From Defluviicoccus sp. bin129 (lineage in GTDB: Bacteria; Pseudomonadota; Alphaproteobacteria; MPNO01): a stretch of 64,000 nucleotides of DNA. This document shows, one piece after another, positions 8,135 to 17,991 of this stretch (within the stretch, counting starts at the first letter, position 1; each line of letters begins with the position of its first letter). The stretch spans positions 1 to 64,000 of the forward strand of contig MPNO01000015.1 in assembly GCA_002239065.1 (NCBI GenBank), in the 5' to 3' direction. The position numbers and the translations under genes are program-made. The notes beneath the pieces are model-generated. The model saw nothing but the letters and a program-made list of their open reading frames with translations, was not told the DNA's origin and ran no database searches.

Positions 8135-8602
8135 TCAGACCGGCTTGGCGAGCAAGGTGGGGATGGCGAAGCTGTCGAGCACGACGGTTCGGTCGACGAA
8201 TCTGAGCGCGCCCCCGAACGACCCGATGGTGTCGCGGTAGCAGCCGACCGCGAAGAGGCGCGAGACGCCCTCGACATCGGTCTGGTAGAGCGCGTAGGGA
8301 GTCTCCGCCTCGATCGGGTCGCCGGACGCGGTGATCCTCGGCGGGCCGGTGATGCGCCGCGCGCTATGCGGGTTGTAGGTGTTGGCCCGCAAGAGCGAGA
8401 CGATCCGGTCGCTCAGCGCCTTCTTGGTCTCGCACAGCATCACGCTGCCGGGCAGGCCCTGGCGCAGGTTTTCGAGCGGCACGATGCGGTACGCGCTCTC
8501 GTCGTGGAACAAATCGAGCCAGGCCTGGTAGTCCTCGTTGTCGAGCGCTGCCGAAGCTTCGGCGATCAGGGCTTCCACCCGCAGGCGCAGCGCGGCATCC
8601 AC
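8135..8602 (-). CDS. Aromatic-ring-hydroxylating dioxygenase beta subunit
   Basis: 155 residues, the usual size of the small non-catalytic subunit of two-component ring-hydroxylating dioxygenases, with an NTF2-like fold. ALDNEDYQAWLDLFHDES near the N-terminus and the YRDTIGSFGGALRFVDRTVVLDS segment near the C-terminus are characteristic. It starts only three bases after the alpha-subunit stop at 8606, so the two are co-translated. The subunit stabilises the alpha3beta3 oxygenase. No ferredoxin or reductase for electron supply lies next to the pair; it must come from elsewhere. Confidence 0.92.
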   Translation of the reverse strand: MDAALRLRVEALIAEASAALDNEDYQAWLDLFHDESAYRIVPLENLRQGLPGSVMLCETKKALSDRIVSLLRANTYNPHSARRITGPPRITASGDPIEAETPYALYQTDVEGVSRLFAVGCYRDTIGSFGGALRFVDRTVVLDSFAIPTLLAKPV

Positions 8603-8605
8603 CGC

Positions 8606-9859
8606 TCAGCCCTCGCGCGGGTCGAGACCCATGATCTCGCAGTAATAGGACCAGAAGCCGCGGATCATCACGTCGTCGAGCTTCTCGTCGCCGTCCCGGA
8701 TCGGCCCGCGCCCGCCCATCTCGACCACCGAATTCCCGTCCCCGCCGGCGCGGTGGCCGGACTGGCAGGCTTCGAGGGCCTCGGCGTCCTCCAGCGAGAC
8801 ATAGCCGGCGGGGCCGGCCATGTTGGCCTGGCGCAGCCGGTGCGCGGTCATCTCGGCGCTGTCGTCCCGGTAGCCGAAGATGGTGAAGACGAGGTCGAAG
8901 GCGCCCGGCCCCCGCGGCCGGATCTGGCGCGCGGCGAGCGCGTTGCGGATCTGCTGGAAGGTGCTGTTGGGGAAGATCGAGCACATCGTGGTCGAGCGGT
9001 CGTCGTCGAACTCGCGCGCGAAGTGGAGCAGCCTCGGGTCCTGCAGCGCGAGCCGCGCGCCCTCCGCCGCCTCGGCGAGGGGGAGCGGCGGCCCGGGATC
9101 GAGCGCGGGCGGCGGCGCGTCCTCGTACTCCTCGGGCGGCTGGCGGACGAAGAGCAGGCTGTGGCGCCGCTTCGGGTCCATCCGCGAGCCGCAATCGTGG
9201 GTCGAGCGGTTGATCCCGAAGGTGCTCTGGAAGCCGTGCAGCAGCGCGCCGTGATAGTGGTCGCGCACGTTCTCCAGATAGGCCTTCCAGTTGCCGCGCA
9301 CCGCCTGGCGCTGGTAGCCGAGAACCCGGACGGGGCCGCGGAACAGGCGCTCCAGATGGGCGACATGGGTGGGGCCGAGATAGTCGCGCAGCGGCTCGAC
9401 GGTTTCCGAGAAGGTGGCGAACAGGACGCCGTTGACGCGGTCCACGCGGAGCTTCCTCAGCCCGTGGCAGGCCATGTCGAAATCGTCCGGCATGCCCGGG
9501 CTGCCGCCGACGCCGTGGCGGTGGGGGATCGCGACCAGATCGCCCGCGAGGTCGTAGGTCCAGCTGTGGTAGAGGCAGACATGGGCGGCAACGTTGCCGA
9601 AATTCTCGCGCTGGATCAGCGCGCCGCGATGCGAGCAGCGGTTGACGAACGCATGGACCCGCCCATCCTCGGCCCGGTTGAACAGGACCGGCGCCTCGCC
9701 GATGACGGTGCGGCGGAAATCGCCGGCATTCGGGATCTCGGCTTCGAGCCCGAGGAAGGACCAGGTCTCGCCCTCGAAGATGCGCTCGATCTCAAGCCGG
9801 TAGAGCGCCTCGTCGCGATACCAGGCGTAGGGAATGCGATCGAAGCCGGAACGATCCAT
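8606..9859 (-). CDS. Rieske aromatic-ring-hydroxylating dioxygenase alpha subunit
   Basis: 417 residues. The Rieske [2Fe-2S] centre is given by RCSHRG and, 17 residues later, CLYHSW (Cys-x-His ... Cys-x2-His). The mononuclear iron site lies in ENVRDHYHGALLHG, matching the Asp/His/His facial triad. Residues from about 250 contain a proline-rich insertion (PPPALDPGPPLPL). The family inserts both atoms of O2 into an aromatic ring using electrons from NAD(P)H through a ferredoxin chain. It resembles the benzoate/anthranilate/salicylate branch most, but substrate cannot be read from motifs. It follows coxM by 79 bases on the same strand. Confidence 0.93.
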   Translation of the reverse strand: MDRSGFDRIPYAWYRDEALYRLEIERIFEGETWSFLGLEAEIPNAGDFRRTVIGEAPVLFNRAEDGRVHAFVNRCSHRGALIQRENFGNVAAHVCLYHSWTYDLAGDLVAIPHRHGVGGSPGMPDDFDMACHGLRKLRVDRVNGVLFATFSETVEPLRDYLGPTHVAHLERLFRGPVRVLGYQRQAVRGNWKAYLENVRDHYHGALLHGFQSTFGINRSTHDCGSRMDPKRRHSLLFVRQPPEEYEDAPPPALDPGPPLPLAEAAEGARLALQDPRLLHFAREFDDDRSTTMCSIFPNSTFQQIRNALAARQIRPRGPGAFDLVFTIFGYRDDSAEMTAHRLRQANMAGPAGYVSLEDAEALEACQSGHRAGGDGNSVVEMGGRGPIRDGDEKLDDVMIRGFWSYYCEIMGLDPREG

Positions 9860-9938
9860 CGTCGGCCTCCGATGTCTTCAGCGTCGGGAGTCTAGAGCGT
9901 AGCCGGGTTGGGTGGAAGCATTCCCACCGCCTCCCCGC

Positions 9939-10735
9939 TCACGCGCAATCCGCGACCGCGTCCTCGGCCAGCACCCCGATGAGATGCGCGCGGTAGGCGG
10001 CGCTGCCGTGGATGTCGGAGGTGAGCCCGTCGGCCGCAACCGACAGATCGGCGAGGGCGCCGGGGGCGAACGAGGCGGCGAGCGCGCGCTCGAACGCCTT
10101 CACCCGGAACACGCAGGGTCCGGCGCCGGTGACCGCCACCCGGACGGCGCCGTCGGCGAGGCGGGCGACGAACACGCCCACGACGGAAAACCGCGACGCC
10201 GGGTTGGGGAACTTGCGGTAGCTCGCCGCCGCGGGCACCGGGAACCGCACCTCGACGATCAGCTCGCCCGGCTCCAGCGCGGTCTCGAACAGGCCGAGGA
10301 AGAAGTTGTCGGCGGGGATCCGCCGCCCGGCGGTGACGATCTCCGCATCGAGCGCGAGCACCGCCGAGGGGTAGCAGGCGGCGGGGTCGTTGTTGGCGAG
10401 CGAGCCGCCGATGGTCCCCCGGTTGCGCACCAGCGGATCGCCGATCCCGCCGGCGAGCGCGGCGAGGGCCGGGATTCTCTCCCTCACCGACGGCGAGGCC
10501 GCCACCGCCGCGTGCCGCGTCATCGCGCGGATTCCGAGCGTCGCGGGCTCGACGGTAATCCCCGTCAGACCGCCGATCGCGGCCAGGTCGACCAAATCCG
10601 ACGGCGCCGCCAGGCGGTGCTTCATCACCGGGATCAGGCTCATCCCGCCGGCGAGCGGGCGGGGGTCGCCGTCTCCGGCGAGGACTTCCTCGGCCTCGGC
10701 GAGGCTGCCCGGGCGGTGGTATCGATAGGGGTGCA

Positions 10736-10736
<1 letters not shown>
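9939..10736 (-). CDS. Molybdenum hydroxylase FAD-binding (medium, CoxM-type) subunit
   Basis: 265 residues from ATG 10736, which overlaps the stop of the small-subunit gene in TGATG; the longer open frame upstream belongs to another gene. AGGMSLIPVMKHR (29-41) and RNRGTIGGSLANNDPAA are the two FAD pyrophosphate loops of the CO dehydrogenase/xanthine dehydrogenase flavoprotein family. A CO-dehydrogenase-type C-terminal domain follows. It passes electrons from the FeS subunit to the acceptor. Gene order here is large-small-medium. Confidence 0.93.
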
Positions 10737-11202
<466 letters not shown>

Positions 11203-11206
<4 letters not shown>

Positions 11207-13569
11207 CCGGCCGCGTCCTCCAGCGAGTGCCACACCGCGTCGGGGGTGAAGGGCTGGCGCACGTGGCGGACGCCGAGATCCCACAGCGCATCGACCACCG
11301 CGTTGCCGATCGCCGCCGGCGCGCCGATGGTGCCGGTCTCGCTGCCGCCCTTGACGCCGAGCGGGTTGGACGGCGCCGGGGTCTCCTGGAAGGTCATCCG
11401 CACCCCCGGCATGTCGGAGGCGCGCGGCAGGGCGTAGTCCATCAGCGTGCCGGAGAAGAGCTGCCCCGCCGCGCCGCCGTCATAGACCACGCGCTCCATC
11501 AGCGCCTGGCCGAGCCCCTGGGCGAGCCCGCCGACCACCTGCCCCTCGACGATCAGCGGGTTGACGATGTTGCCGCAATCGTCGGCGGTGAAGTAGTCGC
11601 GCACCGTCACCTTGCCCGAGCGCGGCTCCACCAGCACCACGGCGAGATGCATCGCCTGGGGGTCGTTGGTGTCGGGCGGCTCGTAGAACACGGTTTCCTC
11701 GAGCCCGGGCTCCATCGAGCCGTCGGCCGGCAGCACCGCCCCGTGATAGGCGGCATCGGCCACGTCGGCGAAGCCGAGAAGGCGGTCGGTGCCGCGCACC
11801 GAAAACACCGCGTTCTCGTAAAGCAGATCCTCCTCGGCGCATTCCAGCATATGCGCCGCGAGCCGCCGCGCCTTGTCGATCACCCGGTCGGCGGCCTGCA
11901 TGATCGCGACCCCGCCGACCGAGAGCGAGCGCGACCCCCAGGTGCCGTTGCCGAAGGGGATGCTGCCGGTGTCGCCCTCGACCAGGGCGATGTCCTCGAT
12001 GGGCAGGCCGAGGCGGTCGGCGGCGATCTGGCAGAACGTGGTGTCGTGGCCCTGGCCGTGGCTGTGCGAGCCGACGAAGACGGTCGCCCTGCCGTCCGAA
12101 TGGATGCGCACGATGGCGCTCTCGTAGCCGCCATGCAGCCCGCCCCGGCTGGCGAGGTTGCGGCTCGACCCGGTGCCCGACTTGTCGAGAAAGCAGGCGA
12201 TGCCGATCCCCATCCGGACGCCCCGGTCCCCGAGCCGGCGCTGTTCCGCGCGCAGCCCCTCGTAGCCGGCGATTTCCAGCAGCTTGTCGAACAGCGCCGG
12301 CGGGTCGCCGCAATCGTAGGCGCGCCCGACCGGCGTGGTGTAGGGGAAGGCCTCCGCCGGGATCAGGTTGCGCCGGCGGATCTCGGCCACGTCGATGCCC
12401 AGCTCGCGGGCGCCGTTCTCCAGCAGGCGTTCGTTGACGAAGGTCGCTTCCGGCCGGCCGGAGCCGCGATAGGCGTCGATCGGCACCGTGTTGGTGTAGG
12501 CCCCGCGCACGCGCAGATGCAGGTTGGGCGTGGTGTAGAGCCCGGTGACCGTCTGCGGGTAGGAATTGCCGGGAATGCTGGGCGCGAAGTTCGAGAGATA
12601 CGCCCCGAGCGCCGCGATGGTGTCGACTTCGAGCGCGAGGATCCTGCCGTCCCGGTCGAACGCCATGCGCGCCCTGGTATGGTGGTCGCGCGCCTGGGCG
12701 TCCGACATCAGCGCCTCGGCCCGCGTCGAGGTCCACTTGACCGGGCGGCCGAGCAGAATCGAGGCCCACACCACGGTCGAGACCTCGACCGCGAAATGGG
12801 TCTTGAGCCCGAACCCGCCGCCGACATCGGGCGAGATGACGCGGAGCTTGTGCTCGGGAACGCCGAGCGCGTATTTGGCGAGCCAGCGGCGCAGATAGTG
12901 CGGCGTCTGGCTGGTCGCCCACAGGGTGATGTCCTCGGTCGCCTCGTCGAACCGGGACAGATAGGCGCGCGGCTCGAGCGGACAGCCGGCGACGCGGTGG
13001 GTATCGAGCGTCAGCGCGACCACGTGATGCGCCGCATCGAAGACCGCCGCCGTCGCCGCCCGGTCGCCGCGCTCGATCTCGAAGACCAGATTGGAGCCGA
13101 AGCGCTGGTGGAGCACCGGCGCGTCCTCGTCCAGGCTGCGCGCGATGTCGGTGACCGCGGGCAAGGCCTCGTAGTCGACCGCCACCGCATCGGCGCCGTC
13201 GAGCGCGGCGTAGCGGTCCTCGGCGACCACCGCGGCGACCACGTCGCCGACATGGTGGACCTTGCCGGAGGCGAGCGCCGGGCGCAGTTCCTCGTTCATC
13301 GGCCTCCCGTCGGAGAACGGCATCGGATGGACGCAGGTGAGCGCGCCGAGCCCGGCCGCCTGCCAGTCGGCGGCGGTCAGCACCCGGAGCACCCCCGGCA
13401 GCGCCCGGGCCGGCGCGGCGTCGATGCCGCGGATGCGGGCGTGGGCGTGCGGCGAGCGGACGAAGGCGATATGCGCCGTGCCGGCCGGCTCGATGTCGTC
13501 GACGAAGCGCCCGCGGCCCTTGAGGAACTTGTCGTCCTCGCGGCGCGTCAGTCTCTGGCCGAAATACAC
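11203..13569 (-). CDS. Molybdenum hydroxylase large subunit (CoxL-type, form II)
   Basis: About 788 residues. Start GTG 13569 is preferred because GGGAGGCGGG precedes it and puts [14 protein letters not shown] at the usual distance from the N-terminus; a TTG at 13596 gives nine more residues without a ribosome-binding site. [24 protein letters not shown] (the form II loop, not the AYxCSFR of true CO dehydrogenase), [12 protein letters not shown] and [13 protein letters not shown] with the catalytic Glu are all present. It should hydroxylate an organic substrate, probably aromatic, with water as oxygen source. It heads the L-S-M gene set and the run of same-strand genes down to 6145. Confidence 0.93.
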
Positions 13570-13686
13570 CCCGCCTCCCGCGTTCTCCCGGACCAATAAC
13601 GGGCCGGGGCCTGCCGGGTGTCAAGCCGGCCTTGGCCGCAATGCCGGCGATGCGCTATCGTGGGCGCGAGCGGGAAAGGACGCACA

Positions 13687-13800
13687 ATGGACGGATTGTT
13701 GTTGATCCTCGGCTTCATGGTGGCCGGCGCCCTCGGCGCCTTCATCTGCGCCGAGATCGAGTGGCGTCTCGCGGGCAAGCCGCGGATCTCGAACCAGTAG
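13687..13800 (+). CDS. Small single-pass membrane protein
   Basis: 37 residues from ATG 13687 with GGAAAGGA six bases upstream. Residues 3-22 (GLLLILGFMVAGALGAFICA) form one hydrophobic helix, followed by a basic tail ending KPRISNQ. The good ribosome-binding site and clean composition favour a real gene in the 247-base gap between coxL and the GFA gene. No family recognised; it might be a small component of a membrane complex. Confidence 0.5.
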   Translation: MDGLLLILGFMVAGALGAFICAEIEWRLAGKPRISNQ

Positions 13801-13816
13801 GGGCCGGCCCCCGAGG

Positions 13817-14308
13817 TCACCCCAGGCGGGTCGACCGGTTCTCGTGCCCCGCCCATTTGGGCAGGGCGTCGTCGATGTCGAGCACCCTCGCGCCGTAGAA
13901 GATGTGGCAGCGCGGCCTGAACGCCTCGGGAACGGAGGGCGGGTCGCCGAAATCGAACAGCGACGGGAAGGCGAGCCACATGCGCCGTCCCTCGTCGGCG
14001 ATCGGGGTGCCGCAGCGCCCGCAATCGACCCGGCAGGGGAGCACCCGCTCGGGCGCATCCGTCTCGCTGCTGTAGAAGCGCAGCCGGTCGGCGCCCGCGC
14101 TCACGCGCACGTCCTGCTTGCGGAAGATCGCCGCCCACTGCATCGGCGCGCCGTGCCGCCGCTGGCAGTGGGTGCAGTGGCAGATCTTGGCGCCGAGCGG
14201 ATCGGCGCCGACCTCGTAGCGGACGATGCCGCATTTGCAGCGCGCCCGGTGTTTCGCCGCGAACCGCGTGTCGTCCGGGCGCGCATAGAGCCGCGCGAAA
14301 TCGTCCAT
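13817..14308 (-). CDS. GFA/CENP-V-family zinc-binding protein
   Basis: 163 residues. Cys24-x-Cys26, Cys43-x-Cys45-x2-Cys48 and Cys96-x2-Cys99 reproduce the zinc-ligand pattern of the glutathione-dependent formaldehyde-activating (GFA) fold, with the family's CHCTHCQRRHG and CGRCGTPI segments. Family members include formaldehyde-glutathione adduct enzymes and many without a known reaction. It is monocistronic, facing away from dapF. An extra N-terminal tail of about 20 residues precedes the fold. The fold call is firm; the function is open. Confidence 0.88.
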   Translation of the reverse strand: MDDFARLYARPDDTRFAAKHRARCKCGIVRYEVGADPLGAKICHCTHCQRRHGAPMQWAAIFRKQDVRVSAGADRLRFYSSETDAPERVLPCRVDCGRCGTPIADEGRRMWLAFPSLFDFGDPPSVPEAFRPRCHIFYGARVLDIDDALPKWAGHENRSTRLG

Positions 14309-14395
14309 GGCGCGCCCAGCCTATCCCGCGCGCCGGAGCGCGCAAAGCGCGGGATTTCTGGACTTCCCCGCCAGCGGCACGATATTACGCCCGCC

Positions 14396-15229
14396 ATGGA
14401 TGGACGCGAATTCATCAAGATGCACGGGCTCGGCAACGATTTCGTGATCGTCGACGCCAGGCGGCGCGGCTTCGCGCCGGATGCCGGGCAGGTGCGCGCG
14501 ATCGCGGACCGGCGCACGGGCATCGGCTGCGACCAGCTGATCGTGCTGCGGCTGCCGGCCGATGCCGGCGCCGATGCCGCCTTCACCATCCACAACGCCG
14601 ACGGCGGCGAGGCGGAGGCCTGCGGCAACGCGGCGCGCTGCGTCGCCTGGATGGCGATGGCGGAAACCGGGCGCGACAGCGCGCGGCTGGAGACCGCGGC
14701 GGGGCCGCTGGATGCGCGCCGCGCGGGTCCGCGCGCGGTCACGGTGGACATGGGCGAGCCGCGCTTCGGCTGGCGCGACATCCCGCTGGCCGCCGACCGC
14801 GACACGCTGCATCTGCCGCTCGCGCGCGGCCCGCTCGCCGACCCGGTCGCGGTCAGCATGGGCAACCCGCATGCGGTGTTCTTCGTCGACGACGCGGAGG
14901 CCGTGGACCTCGCGGCGCTGGGCCTGGCGCTGGAGCACGACGCGCTGTTTCCCGAACGCGCCAATATCGGCGTCGCCGAGATGCAGGGCGCGGACCGGAT
15001 GCGCCTCCGGGTGTGGGAGCGCGGCGCGGGGCTCACCATGGCCTGCGGCACCGGCGCCTGCGCGGCGCTGGTCGCGGCCCACCGGCGCGGCCAGGCGGGC
15101 CGCCGCGCGACGGTCGAGCTCGACGGCGGGACGCTCGAGATCGCCTGGGGCGCGGACAACCGGGTGAGCATGACGGGGCCGGTGGCGGTGAGCTTCCGCG
15201 GCGCGATCGACGGGGCGCTGGCCGGATGA
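14396..15229 (+). CDS. dapF: Diaminopimelate epimerase
   Basis: 277 residues from ATG 14396. FIKMHGLGNDFVIVDAR opens the protein as in all DapF proteins. The two catalytic cysteines are Cys76 (EACGNAARC) and Cys217 (MACGTGAC). The enzyme interconverts LL- and meso-diaminopimelate for lysine and peptidoglycan synthesis in the cytoplasm. Its stop overlaps the mtaB start by ATGA, and the order dapF-mtaB-ftsY is typical of alphaproteobacteria. No Shine-Dalgarno is obvious before the ATG. Confidence 0.97.
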   Translation: MDGREFIKMHGLGNDFVIVDARRRGFAPDAGQVRAIADRRTGIGCDQLIVLRLPADAGADAAFTIHNADGGEAEACGNAARCVAWMAMAETGRDSARLETAAGPLDARRAGPRAVTVDMGEPRFGWRDIPLAADRDTLHLPLARGPLADPVAVSMGNPHAVFFVDDAEAVDLAALGLALEHDALFPERANIGVAEMQGADRMRLRVWERGAGLTMACGTGACAALVAAHRRGQAGRRATVELDGGTLEIAWGADNRVSMTGPVAVSFRGAIDGALAG

Positions 15230-16470
15230 GCGCGCCCGAGATCGTCACCTTCGGCTGCCGCCTCAACGCGCTGGAATCGGAGATCATCCGCCGCCGCGCC
15301 GCCGAGGCCGGGCTCGCCGACGCGGTGATCGTCAACACCTGCGCGGTGACCGCGGAAGCCGAACGCCAGGCGCGCCAGGCGATCCGCCGCGCCCGGCGGG
15401 ACGCGCCGCACAAGCGCATCGTGGTCGCCGGCTGCGCGGCCCAGCTCGACCCCGCGCGCTACGCCGCCATGCCCGGGGTCGACCGGGTGCTCGGCAACCG
15501 CGAGAAGCTGTCGGCGTCGAGCTACGCGGCGCAGGCGCCTGAGGTCGGGGTGGGCGACATCATGGCGGCGCGCGAGGGCGCGTCCCACCTGATCGACGGC
15601 ATCGCGGGCCGCGCCCGGGCCTTCGTCCAGATCCAGCAGGGCTGCGACCACCGCTGCACGTTCTGCATCATCCCCTTCGCGCGCGGGCCCAACCGGTCGC
15701 TGGCGCCCGACGCGGTGATCGCCCAGATCCGCCTTCTCGCCGACAACGGCTACCGCGAGGCGGTGCTGACCGGGGTCGACATCACCGATTACGGCAGCGA
15801 CCTGGCGGGCGGGGCGGGGCTCGGGGCGCTGGTCGGGCGCATCCTCGCCGAGGTGCCGCAGCTGCCCCGGCTGCGGCTCTCCTCGCTCGATCCGTCGGAG
15901 ATCGATGCCGAACTGCTGCGCGCCATCGCCGCGGAGGAGCGGCTGATGCCGCATTTCCATTTGAGCGTCCAGGCGGGATCGGATCTGATCCTGAAGCGCA
16001 TGCGCCGGCGCCACAGCCGCGCCGACGTGGTCCGGTTCTGCGGCGAGGCGCGGCGGTTGCGGCCCGACGCGGTGTTCGGCGCCGACCTGATCGCCGGCTT
16101 CCCGACCGAAACCGACGCCATGTTCGGCGAGACCGAATCCCTGGTCGCCGAGGCCGGGCTCACCTGGCTCCACGTCTTCCCCTATTCCGAGCGCCCCGGC
16201 ACCCCGGCGGCCCGCATGCCGCAAGTCCCGCGCCCGCTGCGCAAGACCCGCGCGGCGGCGCTCAGGCGGCTCGCCCGGGACCGCCTCGCCCGCCACCTGG
16301 AGACCCGGCGCGGCCGGCGCGAGCGGGTCCTGGTCGAGACCCCTCATGGCGGCCGCACCGAGCAATACGCCCGGATCGCGCTCGACCGGCCGGCGGCGCC
16401 CGGCAGCATCGTCGCCGCGCTGGTGACCGGACAGGCCGACGGGGAGCTGCGGGGCGTGGTGGACGGATGA
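15226..16470 (+). CDS. mtaB: tRNA threonylcarbamoyladenosine (t6A37) methylthiotransferase
   Basis: 414 residues from ATG 15226, coupled to dapF by ATGA. N-terminal cluster cysteines are Cys11 (TFGCRLN), Cys39 (NTCAVT) and Cys70 (VAGCAAQ). The radical-SAM cluster is Cys140-x3-Cys144-x2-Cys147 (QGCDHRCTFCIIPF). A TRAM-like C-terminal part follows. The two [4Fe-4S] clusters support conversion of t6A to ms2t6A at position 37 of tRNAs that read ANN codons. The short TFGCRLN start and gene context favour MtaB over MiaB or RimO. Confidence 0.95.
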   Translation: MSAPEIVTFGCRLNALESEIIRRRAAEAGLADAVIVNTCAVTAEAERQARQAIRRARRDAPHKRIVVAGCAAQLDPARYAAMPGVDRVLGNREKLSASSYAAQAPEVGVGDIMAAREGASHLIDGIAGRARAFVQIQQGCDHRCTFCIIPFARGPNRSLAPDAVIAQIRLLADNGYREAVLTGVDITDYGSDLAGGAGLGALVGRILAEVPQLPRLRLSSLDPSEIDAELLRAIAAEERLMPHFHLSVQAGSDLILKRMRRRHSRADVVRFCGEARRLRPDAVFGADLIAGFPTETDAMFGETESLVAEAGLTWLHVFPYSERPGTPAARMPQVPRPLRKTRAAALRRLARDRLARHLETRRGRRERVLVETPHGGRTEQYARIALDRPAAPGSIVAALVTGQADGELRGVVDG

Positions 16471-17393
16471 GCGGGCGGGGCTGGCTCGGCCGGCTCAGCG
16501 CCGGTCTGGCGCGCAGCTCGGCGCGGCTCACCGGGGGGATTTCCGGGATCTTCGCCGGGCGGCGGCTCGACGATGCTGCGCTCGGCGAGCTCGAGGATTT
16601 GCTGATCGGCGCCGATCTCGGGGTGGAAGCGGCGTCGCGATTGACCGAGGCGCTCGCGCGGCGGCGCATCGAGAGGGATCTGGGCGCCGACGAGGTTCGC
16701 GCCCTGCTCGCCGCCGACATCGCGCGCATCCTCGAACCGGTGGCGCTGCCGCTGACCGTGGACCCGGGCAACCGCCCGCACGTGGTGCTGGTCGTCGGCG
16801 TCAACGGCACCGGCAAGACGACCACCGTCGGCAAGCTCGCCAAACGCCTCCAGGGCGAGGGGCGCCGGGTGATGATGGCGGCGGGCGACACCTTCCGGGC
16901 CGCCGCCGTCAGCCAGCTCGAGCTGTGGGGCGAACGGGTCGGCTGCCCGGTGGTCTCGCGCGCCGCCGGCTCGGACGCGGCGGGGCTGGTGTTCGACGCG
17001 CTGGAACGCGCGCGGCGCGACGGCGCCGACGTGCTGCTGGTCGACACCGCGGGCCGGCTGCAGAACCGCGCCGACCTGATGGCCGAGCTGCAGAAGATCG
17101 TCCGGGTGATGAAGAAGCTCGACCCGGAAGCGCCGCATGACTGCCTCCTGGTGCTCGACGCCACGACCGGCCAGAACACCCACGCCCAGGTGGGCACCTT
17201 CCGGGAGATGACCGACGTGACCGGGCTGATCGTCACCAAGCTCGACGGCACCGCCAAGGGCGGGGTGCTGGTGGCGCTCGCCGGGCGTTTCGGCCTGCCG
17301 GTGCACGCCATCGGCGTCGGCGAGTCGGAAGACGATCTGCAACCCTTCGACCCGGCCGCCTTCGCCGACCGGCTGATGGGGCTGGTCGAGTAG
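16467..17393 (+). CDS. ftsY: Signal recognition particle receptor FtsY
   Basis: 308 residues, ATGA-coupled to mtaB. A short N-terminal segment leads into the helical N domain, then the SRP GTPase: G1 GVNGTGKTT (111-119), DTFRAAAVSQL, DTAGRL, TKLDGTAKGG and a terminal GVGESEDDLQPFD. The long acidic A domain of the Escherichia coli protein is missing, as usual in alphaproteobacteria. It docks SRP-ribosome complexes at the inner membrane. Last gene of the three-gene operon. Confidence 0.97.
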   Translation: MSGRGWLGRLSAGLARSSARLTGGISGIFAGRRLDDAALGELEDLLIGADLGVEAASRLTEALARRRIERDLGADEVRALLAADIARILEPVALPLTVDPGNRPHVVLVVGVNGTGKTTTVGKLAKRLQGEGRRVMMAAGDTFRAAAVSQLELWGERVGCPVVSRAAGSDAAGLVFDALERARRDGADVLLVDTAGRLQNRADLMAELQKIVRVMKKLDPEAPHDCLLVLDATTGQNTHAQVGTFREMTDVTGLIVTKLDGTAKGGVLVALAGRFGLPVHAIGVGESEDDLQPFDPAAFADRLMGLVE

Positions 17394-17399
17394 GGCTGG

Positions 17400-17939
17400 C
17401 TATTCGAGGTCGCCGATTTCGCCCGGCGGGTTGCCGCGCGGCGCGGCCAGCGGCCTCCCGGCGCTGTCGCGGTAGTGTCCGAGGGCCCACTCCACCGAGG
17501 GGAAGGCGATCTCCCGCCACGGTATGTCGGCCCAGTCGAACAGCCCGACCTCCTCGCTCTCCTCGCCGGCGTCGATATCGGGCGAGACCAGCCGGGCGCG
17601 GTAGATCAGCTGCACCTGGCTGATGCGCGGGATGTTGTAGACCGCGAGCAGCCCGTCGATCGAGAGCCGCGCCCGGGCTTCCTCCCACGCCTCGCGCAGC
17701 GCCCCGGCCTCGCTGGTCTCGTTGAGCTCGAGATAGCCCGCCGGGAGCGTCCACAGCCCGGTCCGCGGCGGGATCGCGCGCCGGCAGAGCAGGATCTTCC
17801 CGTCCCACACCGCCACCGAGCCGACCACGACCTTGGGATTGTCGTAGGAGACGAACCCGCAATCGGGGCAGATCAGCCGCTCCCGGTTGTCGCCTTCGGG
17901 GATGGAGCGGAGCGAAGGGCCGGCGGGCTTGCTTGCCAT
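17400..17939 (-). CDS. Nudix hydrolase with zinc-ribbon-like N-terminus
   Basis: 179 residues. The Nudix box runs 68-90: Gly68, Glu74, then REAWEEA (82-88); the usual late Gly is Arg89. An ICPDCGFV pair of cysteines (24 and 27) before the domain resembles half of the zinc ribbon in NudC-like proteins. GLWTLPAGYLE is the substrate-loop signature of ADP-ribose/NADH-type Nudix enzymes, so it probably cleaves a nucleoside diphosphate derivative. It converges on ftsY with a 6-base gap. Exact substrate unknown. Confidence 0.9.
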   Translation of the reverse strand: MASKPAGPSLRSIPEGDNRERLICPDCGFVSYDNPKVVVGSVAVWDGKILLCRRAIPPRTGLWTLPAGYLELNETSEAGALREAWEEARARLSIDGLLAVYNIPRISQVQLIYRARLVSPDIDAGEESEEVGLFDWADIPWREIAFPSVEWALGHYRDSAGRPLAAPRGNPPGEIGDLE

Positions 17940-17991
17940 CGCCCGACTGTGCCGGGCGGCGGCGCGCGGCGCAAGAAGCGCCCCCGCCGCC

